A stretch of 64,000 bases of DNA from AC-32 sp963717725 (GCA_963717725.1 CAVQWS010000027.1:186001-250000); one strand, 5' to 3'; shown: positions 1 through 9,017, numbered from the stretch's first letter. The notes: a model not told the origin generated them from the letters alone. Program-made: numbers and translations.

Positions 1-342
1 AACAACCTCGGGTTGTTGGCAGGAGAACGACAAGGCCGTCGGCTTCTCCGTCGCCTTGCCGGGGTAGCCACGGAGCGTGGGCGTCTACTTGCCGGCTCGT
101 ATGACCCCTACGAAGACGCCTCCGCACTCGCCCGGCGCTACCACGCGCGGAATCGCGAACGCCGAAAGCTGGGCGGTGTGGAACGTCTCCGGATCCGCTA
201 TCAGCAATACGCAACGCCCTGGTTCGACGTGCTCTTCGCCTCGCGCGAGGAGGTCAGCCGGATCAGCGACCGAAGCGGCTGGGCTGTAAGCCGATTCATC
301 GACCACGGCGCCGGCTACGTCGCCGTCCTGGAACTGACGTGA
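1..342 (+). CDS. SAM-dependent methyltransferase, C-terminal part (5' truncated by window)
   Basis: The frame is open from base 1 and stops at TGA 340-342, so the gene starts before the window; the TTG at 13 is internal. The visible 113 residues read like the C-terminal part of a class I SAM methyltransferase: an N-terminal NNLGLL segment, a GRLLAGSYDPY strand and turn, and a closing YVAVLEL strand. The glycine-rich SAM loop would lie upstream and is not visible, so the substrate cannot be judged. The assignment rests on fold-like patterns only. Confidence 0.5.
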   Translation, partial: NNLGLLAGERQGRRLLRRLAGVATERGRLLAGSYDPYEDASALARRYHARNRERRKLGGVERLRIRYQQYATPWFDVLFASREEVSRISDRSGWAVSRFIDHGAGYVAVLELT

Positions 343-661
343 CGCCGACGCGATGCGATACCAGCGCTGGCTGGGCCAGCGTGCCCGCTAATTGCGGCTG
401 CAACCCATTGGCCAAGCGAGAGAAGGAAGACGAGATAAGCGAAAGTGACAGGCGTCCCGAACCTGTAGAGGAAGCGCCGGTTCGACACCGACACCGGACT
501 CTGATCCCACGCATCCCAGATTGCTCGGAGTCGCGACATAGCTTCCAGAAGCATCGGATGGGCGAGTGAGCCGCTTGAGGGAGCACTGGGTCGTCGCTTG
601 GGCGAGCGTGCTCTCGCTCGGTCTGCCCGAGCGAGAACTTGCGGGCCGCGTCTCCCTTGCT

Positions 662-746
662 CTGCGTCTAATCGGCCCTCGGCGAAGTCGACGTCGCCGA
701 AGGTCAGGTCGGCTGCCTCCGAGACGCGCAGGCCGACCGCCTCGAA
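662..746 (-). pseudogene. tyrosine recombinase fragment (Arg-I box), minus strand
   Basis: Read on the minus strand this stretch gives GLRVSEAADLTFGDVDFAEG, which matches the conserved first-arginine box of phage integrases and XerC/D-type tyrosine recombinases (GLR-SEA-L-W-DVDF). An in-frame TGA lies just upstream of the preserved part and no catalytic HxxR or Tyr box follows, so it is a relic. It faces the plus-strand fragment starting at 771. Confidence 0.55.
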
Positions 747-770
747 TCAGGGATCTCGCGTGCTCGGACC

Positions 771-900
771 AAGAGGCCCACGGCCGGCCAGCGCTGGCTC
801 CCGGTTCCCGAGGTGCTGCTCGACGAGATCGCCGCGCTCTGCCCGCGCGAGGATCGGAGGCGTGAGCGGCCGGTCGCCGACCCGAACGGGGACGAGTGGC
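771..900 (+). pseudogene. tyrosine recombinase fragment (segment after Arg-I box), plus strand
   Basis: The plus-strand frame from 771 reads RPTAGQRWLPVPEVLLDEIA followed by ALCPREDR. In intact integrases this K-T-x-x-G-x-R-x-x-P-x-P segment directly follows the Arg-I box. Here it lies 25 bp from the Arg-I fragment but on the opposite strand, as if one integrase gene was broken by an inversion. No start codon context, HxLR or tyrosine motif can be found. Confidence 0.45.
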
Positions 901-985
901 GAGCGTTCTGGATCGATGCCTCCGCCGCCAAACCCACTCCCGGTGTGGTGCCGGTGTGGTCTGGAAGTGAGCCCGAAAGTGATTC

Positions 986-1003
986 ACCTGCACACGCGCA
1001 GGT
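986..1003. repeat. perfect hairpin ACCTGC-N6-GCAGGT
   Basis: Perfect 6-bp inverted repeat with a 6-nt loop in the gap before the MBL gene. No T run follows on either strand. It may be a chance palindrome, an operator, or debris from the nearby recombinase relic. Confidence 0.3.
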
Positions 1004-1037
1004 AGGTCACTTCAAGAAAGCTAGCGGCGGCCGTTGG

Positions 1038-1043
1038 TACGGT
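1038..1043 (+). promoter_or_regulatory. -10 hexamer TACGGT, leaderless promoter candidate
   Basis: TACGGT fits the actinobacterial -10 pattern TANNNT and ends 10 nt before the GTG start at 1054. No Shine-Dalgarno sequence is visible there, so the transcript may begin at or near the start codon. Confidence 0.4.
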
Positions 1044-1053
1044 CACTGGCGAA

Positions 1054-2370
1054 GTGCTCTTCCAGCAGCTCGTAGACGACGATCTCGGCTGCGCGTCCTA
1101 CCTGATCGGTGACGAGACGGCCGGCGAGGCGGTGGTGATCGATCCCGCCTACGCGATCGAGCCCTACCTCGAGGCGGCCGAGCGGGCAGGCGTGCGGATC
1201 GTGCGCGTGCTCGAGACGCACAACCACGCCGACCACGTCTCCGGGCACGGCCGCCTCGCGCTCGAGCACGACGTGCCCGTCTCGATCCACACGCTCGCCG
1301 AGGCCGAGTACCCGCACGAGCCGCTCGAGGATGGCGCCGAGCTCACGATCGGCTTGCTGGCGATCCGGGTGATGCACACGCCCGGCCACCGGCCCGAGCA
1401 CTGCTGCTTCCTCGTCGAAGGCCACCTGCTGACCGGCGACTCACTGTTGGTCGGCGACGCGGCGCGGCCCGACCTCGCCGTCGAGGCGCGCGAGGGCGCC
1501 GAGGATCTTTTCGCCTCGCTGCGGCGACTGGCCGAGCTGCCCGACGAGACCGAGGTCGACCCCGGCCACACCGGCGGCTCGCTCTGCGGCGCCGGGCTCC
1601 GGGGCGAGAAAACCTCGACGATCGGCATGGAGCGCCTGAGCAACGAGGCGCTGAAGATCGGCGACCTGCAGGAGTTCGTGGCGCACTCGGCCGCGATCTC
1701 GGCGCCGCGGCCGCCGACGGTCGAGCGCGTCGTCGCGCTGAACCGCGGGCCGTTCCTGGCTGCGCAGCCGCTGCTCGAGCAGCTCGACGCACCACAGGGG
1801 CAACTGCTCGACGTCCGCAGCGCCGACGCGCACGCGGCCGGCCACGCCCACGGCGCGGTCAATGTCCCGCTCGACGGCTCTTCCGTCGGCACGAAGGCCG
1901 GCTTCGTGCTCGACCACGACGAGCCGATCACGATCCATGCCTCCTCGCCGGACGAAGCTGCCGAGGCCGCCCGACGCCTGAACGCGGTCGGCCTGCTCGC
2001 GGTCGCCGGCTACGTGCTCGAGCTCGAGACCTCGGAACGGATCGAGCCGGTCGGGATGGACGAGCTCGAGGCGCTGCTCGCCGACGACGCGGCCGAGGTG
2101 CTCGACGTGCGCGAGAAGGACGAGCGCGACGAGGGCTACATCCCGGGCAGCCGGCACATCCCGTACCGGCTCGTGCGCGCGTTCCGGGACGAGCTCGACA
2201 ACGGCCGGCCGGTGGTGACGATCTGCTCCAGCGGCGCGCGCGCCGGCGTGGCCGCGAGCGTGCTGGCCGCGGAGGGAGTGCGCGCGCGGCCGGTGCTGCA
2301 CGGCGGCGTCGACGACTGGCAGGACCGCGGCCACCAGCTCACCGCATTCCGGCGCTGCGGATCAGGCTGA
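1054..2370 (+). CDS. MBL-fold hydrolase with two C-terminal rhodanese domains (persulfide dioxygenase-like)
   Basis: 438 residues. The N-terminal metallo-beta-lactamase domain carries HNHADH at residues 56-61, HTPGH near 109 and LTGDSLLVGD near 130, the metal-binding pattern of the glyoxalase II/ETHE1 persulfide dioxygenase group. Two rhodanese domains follow (about 245-335 and 340-435). The second has an active-site-like CSSGAR loop; the first has Ser in place of the catalytic Cys (HASSPDEA) and is probably structural. Such MBL-rhodanese fusions are known in sulfane-sulfur oxidation. The GTG start has no SD but a TACGGT box nearby. The 3' end overlaps the convergent cyclase gene by 9 bp. Confidence 0.85.
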   Translation: MLFQQLVDDDLGCASYLIGDETAGEAVVIDPAYAIEPYLEAAERAGVRIVRVLETHNHADHVSGHGRLALEHDVPVSIHTLAEAEYPHEPLEDGAELTIGLLAIRVMHTPGHRPEHCCFLVEGHLLTGDSLLVGDAARPDLAVEAREGAEDLFASLRRLAELPDETEVDPGHTGGSLCGAGLRGEKTSTIGMERLSNEALKIGDLQEFVAHSAAISAPRPPTVERVVALNRGPFLAAQPLLEQLDAPQGQLLDVRSADAHAAGHAHGAVNVPLDGSSVGTKAGFVLDHDEPITIHASSPDEAAEAARRLNAVGLLAVAGYVLELETSERIEPVGMDELEALLADDAAEVLDVREKDERDEGYIPGSRHIPYRLVRAFRDELDNGRPVVTICSSGARAGVAASVLAAEGVRARPVLHGGVDDWQDRGHQLTAFRRCGSG

Positions 2371-5300
2371 CCCAGCGACGGCGAGCAGCGCCTCGGCCTC
2401 TCGGACGTGGCGCGAAGCGCCGAACGAGCGGTAGAGCTCCAGCGCTCGCCGAAGCTGCCCGTCCGCCTCCTCTCGACGCCCTTCCGCCAGGAACTTCTCC
2501 GCTGCCCGGAGGCGCGCTTCCGCCTCGTCGGGTCGCGCGCTGGCGAGAGCCAGGCTTTCGGCGGCCTCCATCAAGTCGCCGGCCACGACGGCGCGCGACA
2601 TCTCCAACCATGGCGACGCGGGCTGCAGCGACAGGCCCTGAACGAACTGCTCGCCCAGCCCGAGTCGAACCGCGGCAAACGCAAACATCGGCAGGTTGAT
2701 CACCGCGAAGCCGGGCGGTTTTCCACGCGAGAAGTCTTCTAGAAAGCGGGAAGCCACCTCGGCGGCCCGGGCATCGTCGGCCGCAACCAGCAGGTGCGGC
2801 GCCGCGGAGAGGACATAGACAAGAGGCTGCGCCGCGACGCCGATTGCGTCGGCAAGTTCGAGCGCGCGGTCAACGTCTGCGACTGCCCCAGCGGGGTCGT
2901 CACGCGCCATCCGTATCTCGCCGCGCACGATGTGCGCTTGCACGATGGTGTTGGTCGTGGTCCCGGCTTCCCATAGGCCGATCACGGCGTCTGCTCGGCG
3001 GAGAGCCTCTCCCCACTCGCCGAGCCGGTACTGATGATCGCTGAGAATGCTCTCGTGCCAAGCGTCGTGATGCGCGTCGCCCAGACGCTTCCCGACCTGT
3101 GCGGCCTCGAGGCGCATGGTGAACGCGGCCTGAAGATAACCGCGTATCTGGAGCGCGACGGCGGCGGAGTTCAGGGCCCGCGAGAGCCCCCCGACGGCAC
3201 CCGTCCCACGTGCGACCTCGATCGCACGCTCGATGTCCTCGATGCCCTCGAAGTCGCCGTCCTGGACTCGCGCCGACCCGATCGTCGCAAGCGCGTCGCT
3301 GACGCCATCGTCCCAACCGACTTGCTCGGCTACCTCGAGCGCCTGCCTGCCGAGCGTGGCAGCCCGCTCGTGGTCGAACTGGACCAGTGCCATGGTGGCG
3401 CGGCGTCCGAGCACCCAGGCGGTCGAGGGGCTCGGCGGCGCGTCTCCCAGCATCTCTAGCGCACGCCGGCCGTGCTCGTCGGCAAGGTCTTCTCGCCCTT
3501 GCATCCAGACCGCCTGTGCGATCATCGCTTCGACCACTGCGGCGGTCACCGGGTCGCCGGTCGCGAGGAGAGCGTCGCGCGCCTGCTTCAGCTGCTCGGG
3601 GTCGCCGCCGGACATGTGCGGCCCCGCGGGGACGGCTCGCTTGTAGAGCAGCTGCGCACGTTCAGAGCCGTCTTCCGGACACAGCCGCAGCGCCGCCTCG
3701 TAGAAACGCCTGGCGGCTTCGACGGCGTAAAGCGCCCCCGCCCGGTCGCCAGCGTCGGCCAGAGCCCGGCGCGCCGGCTCGACCAGCGCCGCTGTGTCGG
3801 CGCCCGCAGCCTCGGCCAGCTCGAGCGCCTGCAGGTAGTGGTGGCCGAGCATTTCCGCGTGGTCCTCGGAGCGACCAAGCGAGGCAATCCACTCCGCCGC
3901 CAGGCGATGCTTCTCCGATCGCTCCCGCCGCGGGATCTGGCCGTACGCGACATCGCGCACCAGCACGTGCAGGAACGCGAACTCGGTGTCGCCCTCGACC
4001 GACGAACGCCGTTCTCGCCGAATGAACTCTTTCCGCGCCAGCGCGTGCAGGCGCTCCTCGAGCTCACGGGGCAGCGCGCCGTCCATCGCCTCGACCGCAC
4101 CGAGCCAGAAGACCCTTCCGACGACCGCAGCCTCCTGCAGCAGCGCCTTCTCCTCGGGTGGCAGGCTGTCGAGCCTCGCTGCGATCACGCCCTGCAGCGT
4201 CTCCGGCACCTCCTCCGTCTCACCGCGCTCGGCGAGTATGCGTGCGAACTCCTCGGCGTAGAGCGGGTTGCCGCCCGCTCGCTTCAGGAGCACGAGCTGG
4301 GTATCCGCCGGGAGGTCCGACGTCAACGAGTCGACGAGCGCAGCCGTGTCGGCGTCCGTGAGCGGTGAGAGCGAGATCGTGGTTGCGTTGCGCTTGCCGC
4401 CTCCCCAGCCCGGACGGCGCTCGAGCAGCTCGGGCCGCGCATTCACGACCACCAGGATCGGCACAGCCCCGGCCCAGTCCACGAGATGGTCGACGAAATC
4501 CAACACGCCCTCGTCGGCCCAGTGCAGATCCTCGAACGCGAGCACCAGCGGACGCTCGTCGGCCAGCTCCTCGAAGAACTGCCGCCAGGCGCCGAATGCC
4601 TCCTCGCGCTCCGGCCCCAGCTCGACCTCGGCTCCGACACCGACCAACGGGCCGAGATGGCGAAGCAGCCACTCGGGGTTGTCCATCGAGGCCACCGCGG
4701 TTCGCAGCTTCTCCTCGGCGGAGGCCGGCGAGTCCGTCTCCTTGATCCCGGCCTGCGCCTTGACGATCTCGCCCAGCGACCAGAAGCTCACGCCCTCGCC
4801 GTACGGCAGCGACCGCCCTTGCCGCCAGTAGGTCAGGCCCGGCTCCGCTTCGATCGCCTGGAAGAGCTCGTAGACGAGGCGGCTCTTCCCGATCCCGGGC
4901 GCGCCGACGATCGTCACGAGCTGCGGCGCGCGCTCCTCGCGGACGCGGGCGAGCGCGTCCACGAGCACGTCGACCTCCCGGCGGCGCCCGACGAGCGGCG
5001 TCCGTGGGCTGCGCACATCGATTTCGAGCAGCGAGCGGGCCTCGACCGGCTCCCACACGCGCACCGGCGACGACTTGCCCTTGGCTTCGACGGCGGCGGC
5101 CTCCCGGTTCTCGATCGACCGCTCGGTCGCCCGGAACGTCGTCTCGTCGACCAGGATCCCGTTCACAGGCGCGGCCGCCTGGAGACGAGCAGCCGTGTTC
5201 ACGATGTCCCCGGAGGCCATCCCCTCGCCGCTCTCGGGCCGCGCGTCGAGCGAGACGAGCGCCTCCCCGGTCGTGATTCCGACGCGGACCTCGAGCTCGC

Positions 5301-5574
5301 CCTCCTCGCGCGCCCAGTCGCGGATCGCGAGGGCCGCGCGCACGGCTCGCTCGGGATCGTCCTCGTGCGCGAGCGGCGCGCCGAAGAGCGCCATCACCGC
5401 GTCGCCGATGAACTTCTCGACCGTGCCGCCGTGGCGCTCCAACTCGGAGCGCAGGCGGTCGTGATACGGCCTTAGGATCGCCTCGACGTCCTCGGGGTCG
5501 AGCGACTCGGCGCGCGCTGTGAAGCCGACGAGATCGGCGAAGAGCACGGTCACGACCTTGCGCTCCCGCTGCAC
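2362..5574 (-). CDS. class III adenylate/guanylate cyclase fused to AAA ATPase and TPR region
   Basis: 1070 residues. Residues 1-170 form a class III nucleotide cyclase domain with both metal-binding aspartates in context (LFADLVGFT, KFIGDAVMALFG) and DIVNTAARL for the base/transition-state residues, so it looks active. After the linker GRRREVDVL comes an AAA/STAND-type ATPase with Walker A GAPGIGKSRL (about 230) and Walker B LVLAFEDLHWADEG. The C-terminal half is alpha-helical and Ala/Glu/Leu-rich, with TPR-like repeats. No transmembrane segment is seen, so it should be cytosolic. Its GTG start lies 2 nt after the ilvA stop, suggesting co-transcription. Ligand and product (cAMP or cGMP) cannot be told from sequence. 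Confidence 0.9.
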   Translation of the reverse strand: MQRERKVVTVLFADLVGFTARAESLDPEDVEAILRPYHDRLRSELERHGGTVEKFIGDAVMALFGAPLAHEDDPERAVRAALAIRDWAREEGELEVRVGITTGEALVSLDARPESGEGMASGDIVNTAARLQAAAPVNGILVDETTFRATERSIENREAAAVEAKGKSSPVRVWEPVEARSLLEIDVRSPRTPLVGRRREVDVLVDALARVREERAPQLVTIVGAPGIGKSRLVYELFQAIEAEPGLTYWRQGRSLPYGEGVSFWSLGEIVKAQAGIKETDSPASAEEKLRTAVASMDNPEWLLRHLGPLVGVGAEVELGPEREEAFGAWRQFFEELADERPLVLAFEDLHWADEGVLDFVDHLVDWAGAVPILVVVNARPELLERRPGWGGGKRNATTISLSPLTDADTAALVDSLTSDLPADTQLVLLKRAGGNPLYAEEFARILAERGETEEVPETLQGVIAARLDSLPPEEKALLQEAAVVGRVFWLGAVEAMDGALPRELEERLHALARKEFIRRERRSSVEGDTEFAFLHVLVRDVAYGQIPRRERSEKHRLAAEWIASLGRSEDHAEMLGHHYLQALELAEAAGADTAALVEPARRALADAGDRAGALYAVEAARRFYEAALRLCPEDGSERAQLLYKRAVPAGPHMSGGDPEQLKQARDALLATGDPVTAAVVEAMIAQAVWMQGREDLADEHGRRALEMLGDAPPSPSTAWVLGRRATMALVQFDHERAATLGRQALEVAEQVGWDDGVSDALATIGSARVQDGDFEGIEDIERAIEVARGTGAVGGLSRALNSAAVALQIRGYLQAAFTMRLEAAQVGKRLGDAHHDAWHESILSDHQYRLGEWGEALRRADAVIGLWEAGTTTNTIVQAHIVRGEIRMARDDPAGAVADVDRALELADAIGVAAQPLVYVLSAAPHLLVAADDARAAEVASRFLEDFSRGKPPGFAVINLPMFAFAAVRLGLGEQFVQGLSLQPASPWLEMSRAVVAGDLMEAAESLALASARPDEAEARLRAAEKFLAEGRREEADGQLRRALELYRSFGASRHVREAEALLAVAGSA

Positions 5575-5576
5575 GG

Positions 5577-6746
5577 TTACCTGAGTCGCTCGACCTGGTA
5601 GCCGAGGCTGCGCAGGGTTTCGAGCAGCACGGAGCAGTGGTGCTCGTCTCGCATCGCCAGCGTCAGCTCGATCTCGCTCTGGTAGACGGGCACGGCCATT
5701 CCCTCGCGGTGGTGGTCGACCGAGATCACGTTCGCCCGCTCCTGTGCCACGAGCTTGAGCAGCTTGATCAGCTCGCCCGGGCGGTCGTCCAAGCGGCTGC
5801 GCACGACGAGATACCGGCCGGCCGTGGTCAGCCCGTGCCGCATCACCGAGATCAGCACGGTCGGGTCGATGTTGCCCCCGGAGAGGATCGCCACCGCCGG
5901 GCCCTCGCCGCCGGCCTTGCCCGTGAGCAGCGCGGCCACGCCCACGGCGCCCGCACCTTCGACAACGAGCTTCGTGCGCTCGAGCAGCAGCACGATCGCG
6001 CGGCAGATCTCGTCGTCGCCGACCGAGATCAGGTCGTCGAGCACGTCCTCGAGGATCGCGCTCGTCTTGACGCCGACCTGCTTGACCGCGATCCCGTCCG
6101 CGATCGTCGGCCCGCTGAGCCCCGCCTGGACGCCGACGATGCGCACGTCCGGCCGAACCGACCGCAGCGCGAGGCCGATTCCCGACGAGAGGCCGCCGCC
6201 GCCGACCGGGATCACGACCGTCCCCGCCTGCGGCACCTGCTCGGCGAGCTCGAGCCCGATCGTCGCCTGGCCGGCGATCACGCGCTCGTCCTCGTACGGA
6301 TGGACGAAGGTGCCGTCGGTCTCTTCCGCGCGCTTGAGCGCGGCCGCGAGCGCATCCTCGAAGGTTGCGCCCACGAGCTCGACGTGCGCGCCGTAGTTCT
6401 TGGTCGGCTCGACCTTCGCCATCGGCGCGTCCTGCGGCACGAAGACGGTCGCCTTGACGCCCGCCTCGCGAGCTGCCCAGGCCACCGCCTGCCCGTGGTT
6501 GCCCGCGCTGGCCGCGATCACGCCGGAGCGCTTCTCGGACTCGGTGAGCGTCGCGATCTTGTTGACCGCGCCGCGGATCTTGAACGAGCCCGTGCGCTGC
6601 AGGTTCTCGGCCTTCAGCGCGACCTCCCGGCCGATGAGCTTCGAGAGCGTCTCGGTGCCGTAGACGGGGGTCACGCGCGCAATGCCCTCGAGCCGCGCCC
6701 GCGCCTCCTGGATCTCCTTAAGGCCTGGTGCCGTCTTCGTCTTCAA
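5577..6746 (-). CDS. ilvA: threonine ammonia-lyase with C-terminal ACT domain
   Basis: 389 residues. A PLP fold-type II enzyme that deaminates threonine to 2-oxobutyrate, the first step toward isoleucine. The PLP lysine sits in GSFKIRGAVNKIA (about 55), the substrate loop is SAGNHGQAVAW, and the phosphate-binding glycine loop is PVGGGGLSSG. The last 70 residues (YLVVRSRLDDRPGELIKLL onward) are an ACT domain. The TTG start is chosen because GGAGAAGG stands 9 nt upstream; it overlaps the corrected meaB 3' end by 29 bp, implying coupling. Serine or threo-hydroxyaspartate as alternative substrates cannot be excluded. Confidence 0.9.
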   Translation of the reverse strand: MKTKTAPGLKEIQEARARLEGIARVTPVYGTETLSKLIGREVALKAENLQRTGSFKIRGAVNKIATLTESEKRSGVIAASAGNHGQAVAWAAREAGVKATVFVPQDAPMAKVEPTKNYGAHVELVGATFEDALAAALKRAEETDGTFVHPYEDERVIAGQATIGLELAEQVPQAGTVVIPVGGGGLSSGIGLALRSVRPDVRIVGVQAGLSGPTIADGIAVKQVGVKTSAILEDVLDDLISVGDDEICRAIVLLLERTKLVVEGAGAVGVAALLTGKAGGEGPAVAILSGGNIDPTVLISVMRHGLTTAGRYLVVRSRLDDRPGELIKLLKLVAQERANVISVDHHREGMAVPVYQSEIELTLAMRDEHHCSVLLETLRSLGYQVERLR

Positions 6747-7708
6747 GCTTGAACACCTTCTCCATGATCTCTCGGACCGCGCTCAACGGGTCCAGCTTGC
6801 GGCTTTGCACCTCGTCGAGCAAGCGCTGCAGCTCCGCGATCGCCGGCGACCGCCCGCTGCAGGTGCGCCTTCGCGCGCGACGAGGCGACGGCGAACACCT
6901 CCCCCGCGAGGTTCTCCCGCCGGCGCTGCTCGAGCAGGCCCTCGGACTCGAGGTACGCACGATGCTCCTCGACCTTCTCCCACAGCTCCGGCACGTTTTC
7001 GCCGCGCATCGCCTCGGTCAGGACGATCGGCGGCTTCCACCCGCTCTCGGTGTCGAGCGCGAGCACCGAGCGCACCTCGTTCAGCATCGTCTTCGCCGCC
7101 GGGTGGTCGGACTTGTTGACCGCGATCACGTCGGGAATCTCCATGATTCCGGCCTTCAGCGCCTGGATCGAGTCTCCCGAGCCCGGCATCAGGACGAGCA
7201 CGACCGTGTCGGCGATCCCGATCACCTCGACCTCGCCCTGGCCGGTGCCGACCGTCTCCAGGAAGACGAGCTCCTTGCCGGCGGCGTCCAGCACGAGCAG
7301 CGCCTGCAGCGTCGCCTCCGCAAGCCCGCCGAGGTGGCCGCGGCTGCCCATCGAGCGGATGAAGACCTCGGGGTCGAGGAAATGGTCGGCCAGGCGAATT
7401 CGGTCGCCAAGCAGCGCGCCCTGCGAGAAGGGGCTCGACGGGTCGACGGAGATCACTCCCACCGAGTGGTCCTGGCCGCGCACGTGCCGCACGAGCGCGC
7501 TGATCAGGCTCGACTTGCCGACGCCCGGCGGCCCGGTCACGCCGATCGCGTAGGCGCCGCCGGTCTCCGGATAGAGGTCGCGGACGACCTCGTAGGCAAG
7601 CGGGTCGCGGTTCTCGACGAGGGTGATCGCGCGGGCGAGCGCGCGCCGGTCGCCGGCGCGCACGCCGGCGGCGAGCGACTCTCGCGTGAAGTCGCGGCGC
7701 GCTGCCAC
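6718..7708 (-). CDS. meaB: MeaB-like GTPase, cobalamin mutase chaperone (one-base frameshift in this sequence)
   Basis: G3E-family GTPase that loads and protects adenosylcobalamin-dependent acyl-CoA mutases such as methylmalonyl-CoA mutase. Walker A GVTGPPGVGKSSL is near residue 57, followed by VISVDPSSPFSQGALLGDRI, ETVGTGQGEVEV and the base-specific VNKSDH. The frame breaks near 6834-6836: upstream it reads through RAVAGDRG, while the conserved C-terminus ELQRLLDEVQSRKLDPLSAV continues in another frame to the TAA at 6718. Dropping one G restores a 329-residue protein of normal length. No mutase gene is in this window. The GTG start has TAGCAT six nt upstream and no SD. Confidence 0.85.
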
Positions 7709-7714
7709 GCCCCG

Positions 7715-7720
7715 ATGCTA
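7715..7720 (-). promoter_or_regulatory. -10 hexamer TAGCAT, leaderless promoter for meaB-ilvA-cyclase
   Basis: On the minus strand TAGCAT is followed by exactly 6 nt and the GTG of meaB. The same hexamer and spacing precede hisC. The position would put the transcription start at or next to the start codon. Confidence 0.5.
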
Positions 7721-9001
7721 AAGGGACGCCTGCTGCCCCGGCTCGTTGCCGTGCGCGGTGACCGCGATCGGCTGGCCCTGCGCAGGGCTGGCGGCGCCCG
7801 CGGCCCGCGCGAGCAGGAACCCGACGACGGCGGAGACGGCGGAGATGATGGCAGCGGCGCCCCAGACCCAGCGCGGCCCGTAGACGTCGGTCAAGCGGCC
7901 GGCGACGAGGATCCCCAGGGTCAGCATCGCCACGTTCGAGCTCATCAGCACCGCGAACGCGCGGCCGCGCAGCGCGTCGGGCGCGCCGCGCTGGACGAGC
8001 AGCGCGTTGCAGACGACCGCTGCGCCGTTGCCGGCTCCGGAGATGACGACGCAGGCCGCTGCGATCCAGACGTTCGGCGAGGCGGCCGCGAGCCCGATGC
8101 CGATCGCCATCAGCATGAGCGAGATCCCGTAGACGTTGGCGAGGCCGCGCCGCTCGATCCACTGCCCGGCCAGGTAGGCGCCGAAGGCTAGGCCGATGCC
8201 GGCGCTGCCCATCATCAGCCCGAGGCCGAAGGTGCCGGCGTCGAAGGCGCGGAAGGCGAGCTGCGGCTCGGCCACATTCACCGCGGCGTTCGCGAACATC
8301 GCGACGTTCCAGGCGATCAGCACGGTCAGGAGCGGTTTCGAGCGGACCGTCAATGCGAAGCCGTCCTTGAGGTCGGCCCAGTGCCCGCGGCTCGCGGCGA
8401 GGCTCGCCTGCAGCAGCTGCTGCGGGATCCCGTAGAGGAAGACGGCCGAGATCAGGAACGTGCAGGCGTTGATCCAGTAGGCCGCGTCGACGCCCGAGGC
8501 GGCTACGAGCAGGCCGCCGGCGAGCGAGCCGAGCGCCCAGGTCAGGTTGTCCACGGTCTGCAGCAGCGAGTTGGCGTGCGTCAGGTCCTCGTCCTGGACG
8601 AGGTTCGGCAACCCGGCGTAGACGGCCGGGCGGAAGAAGCCTGTCGCGATTCCGGCGACGGCGGCCAGCGCGACCACCTGAGTTGCGCTCGTCGTGAACG
8701 GCAGTACGGCGAAGACGGCGAAGCGAACAAGGTCGGAGCCGACCATCAATCGGCGCCGGGAGAGCCGGTCGATCAGCGGCCCGACGAGGATCCCGATCGC
8801 GAAGGTCGGCAGCAGGTCGGCGATCAGCAGCGCGGCGACCCAGCTCGACGACTCGGTGCGCATCCAAACGTCGGCCTCGAGCGCGACGAGCGCCAGCCAG
8901 GTGCCCGCTCCGGAGCCGAGCGTGGCGAAAAACAGGCGTCGATAGGCGGGCTCGCGGCCCAGGAGCGAGAGCTGGGTGCCGGCTACATGGGGGCGGCCCA
9001 T
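7718..9001 (-). CDS. major facilitator superfamily exporter
   Basis: 427 residues with about 12 hydrophobic segments, the MFS layout. The A-motif-like loop GPLIDRLSRRRLM lies after TM2. It resembles the EntS/drug exporter branch, where TM-rich halves flank a short cytoplasmic loop (here GHWADLKDGFAL, about residue 210). Substrate unknown. The start is the ATG at 9001, with TACCGT 10 nt upstream and no SD. It ends 10 bp before meaB, so its stop region overlaps the meaB promoter. Corrected hisC lies upstream on the same strand. Confidence 0.85.
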   Translation of the reverse strand: MGRPHVAGTQLSLLGREPAYRRLFFATLGSGAGTWLALVALEADVWMRTESSSWVAALLIADLLPTFAIGILVGPLIDRLSRRRLMVGSDLVRFAVFAVLPFTTSATQVVALAAVAGIATGFFRPAVYAGLPNLVQDEDLTHANSLLQTVDNLTWALGSLAGGLLVAASGVDAAYWINACTFLISAVFLYGIPQQLLQASLAASRGHWADLKDGFALTVRSKPLLTVLIAWNVAMFANAAVNVAEPQLAFRAFDAGTFGLGLMMGSAGIGLAFGAYLAGQWIERRGLANVYGISLMLMAIGIGLAAASPNVWIAAACVVISGAGNGAAVVCNALLVQRGAPDALRGRAFAVLMSSNVAMLTLGILVAGRLTDVYGPRWVWGAAAIISAVSAVVGFLLARAAGAASPAQGQPIAVTAHGNEPGQQASL

Positions 9002-9011
9002 CGCCTCTCGT

Positions 9012-9017
9012 ACGGTA
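9012..9017 (-). promoter_or_regulatory. -10 hexamer TACCGT before the MFS gene
   Basis: TANNNT box on the minus strand ending 10 nt before the ATG at 9001; no SD is seen in the spacer (ACGAGAGGCG is at best a weak match). Confidence 0.35.

Larger units (their letters stand above)
343..1037. other. 700-bp degenerate stretch without a convincing intact gene
   Basis: No intact gene is convincing here. It holds two recombinase fragments (listed separately) and a perfect 6-bp hairpin ACCTGC-N6-GCAGGT at 986-1003 without a T tract. A minus-strand frame at 315-554 could encode 79 residues with one hydrophobic segment (FAYLVFLLSLGQWVAAAI). That frame runs on upstream into the recombinase fragment and has no visible ribosome binding site, so I do not call it a gene. 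Confidence 0.5.

Noticed and set aside
315..554. Small membrane protein on the minus strand
   Set aside because: One hydrophobic segment only, no SD, and the frame continues upstream into the recombinase relic; too weak to call a gene.
343..1037. Intact prophage or integrative element at the recombinase fragments
   Set aside because: Only two short opposed fragments remain; no tRNA, attachment repeats or cargo genes are visible.
6783..8867. 694-residue minus-strand frame spanning MFS and meaB
   Set aside because: Arg/Ala-rich shadow of the two real genes in another frame; no motif and no start context.
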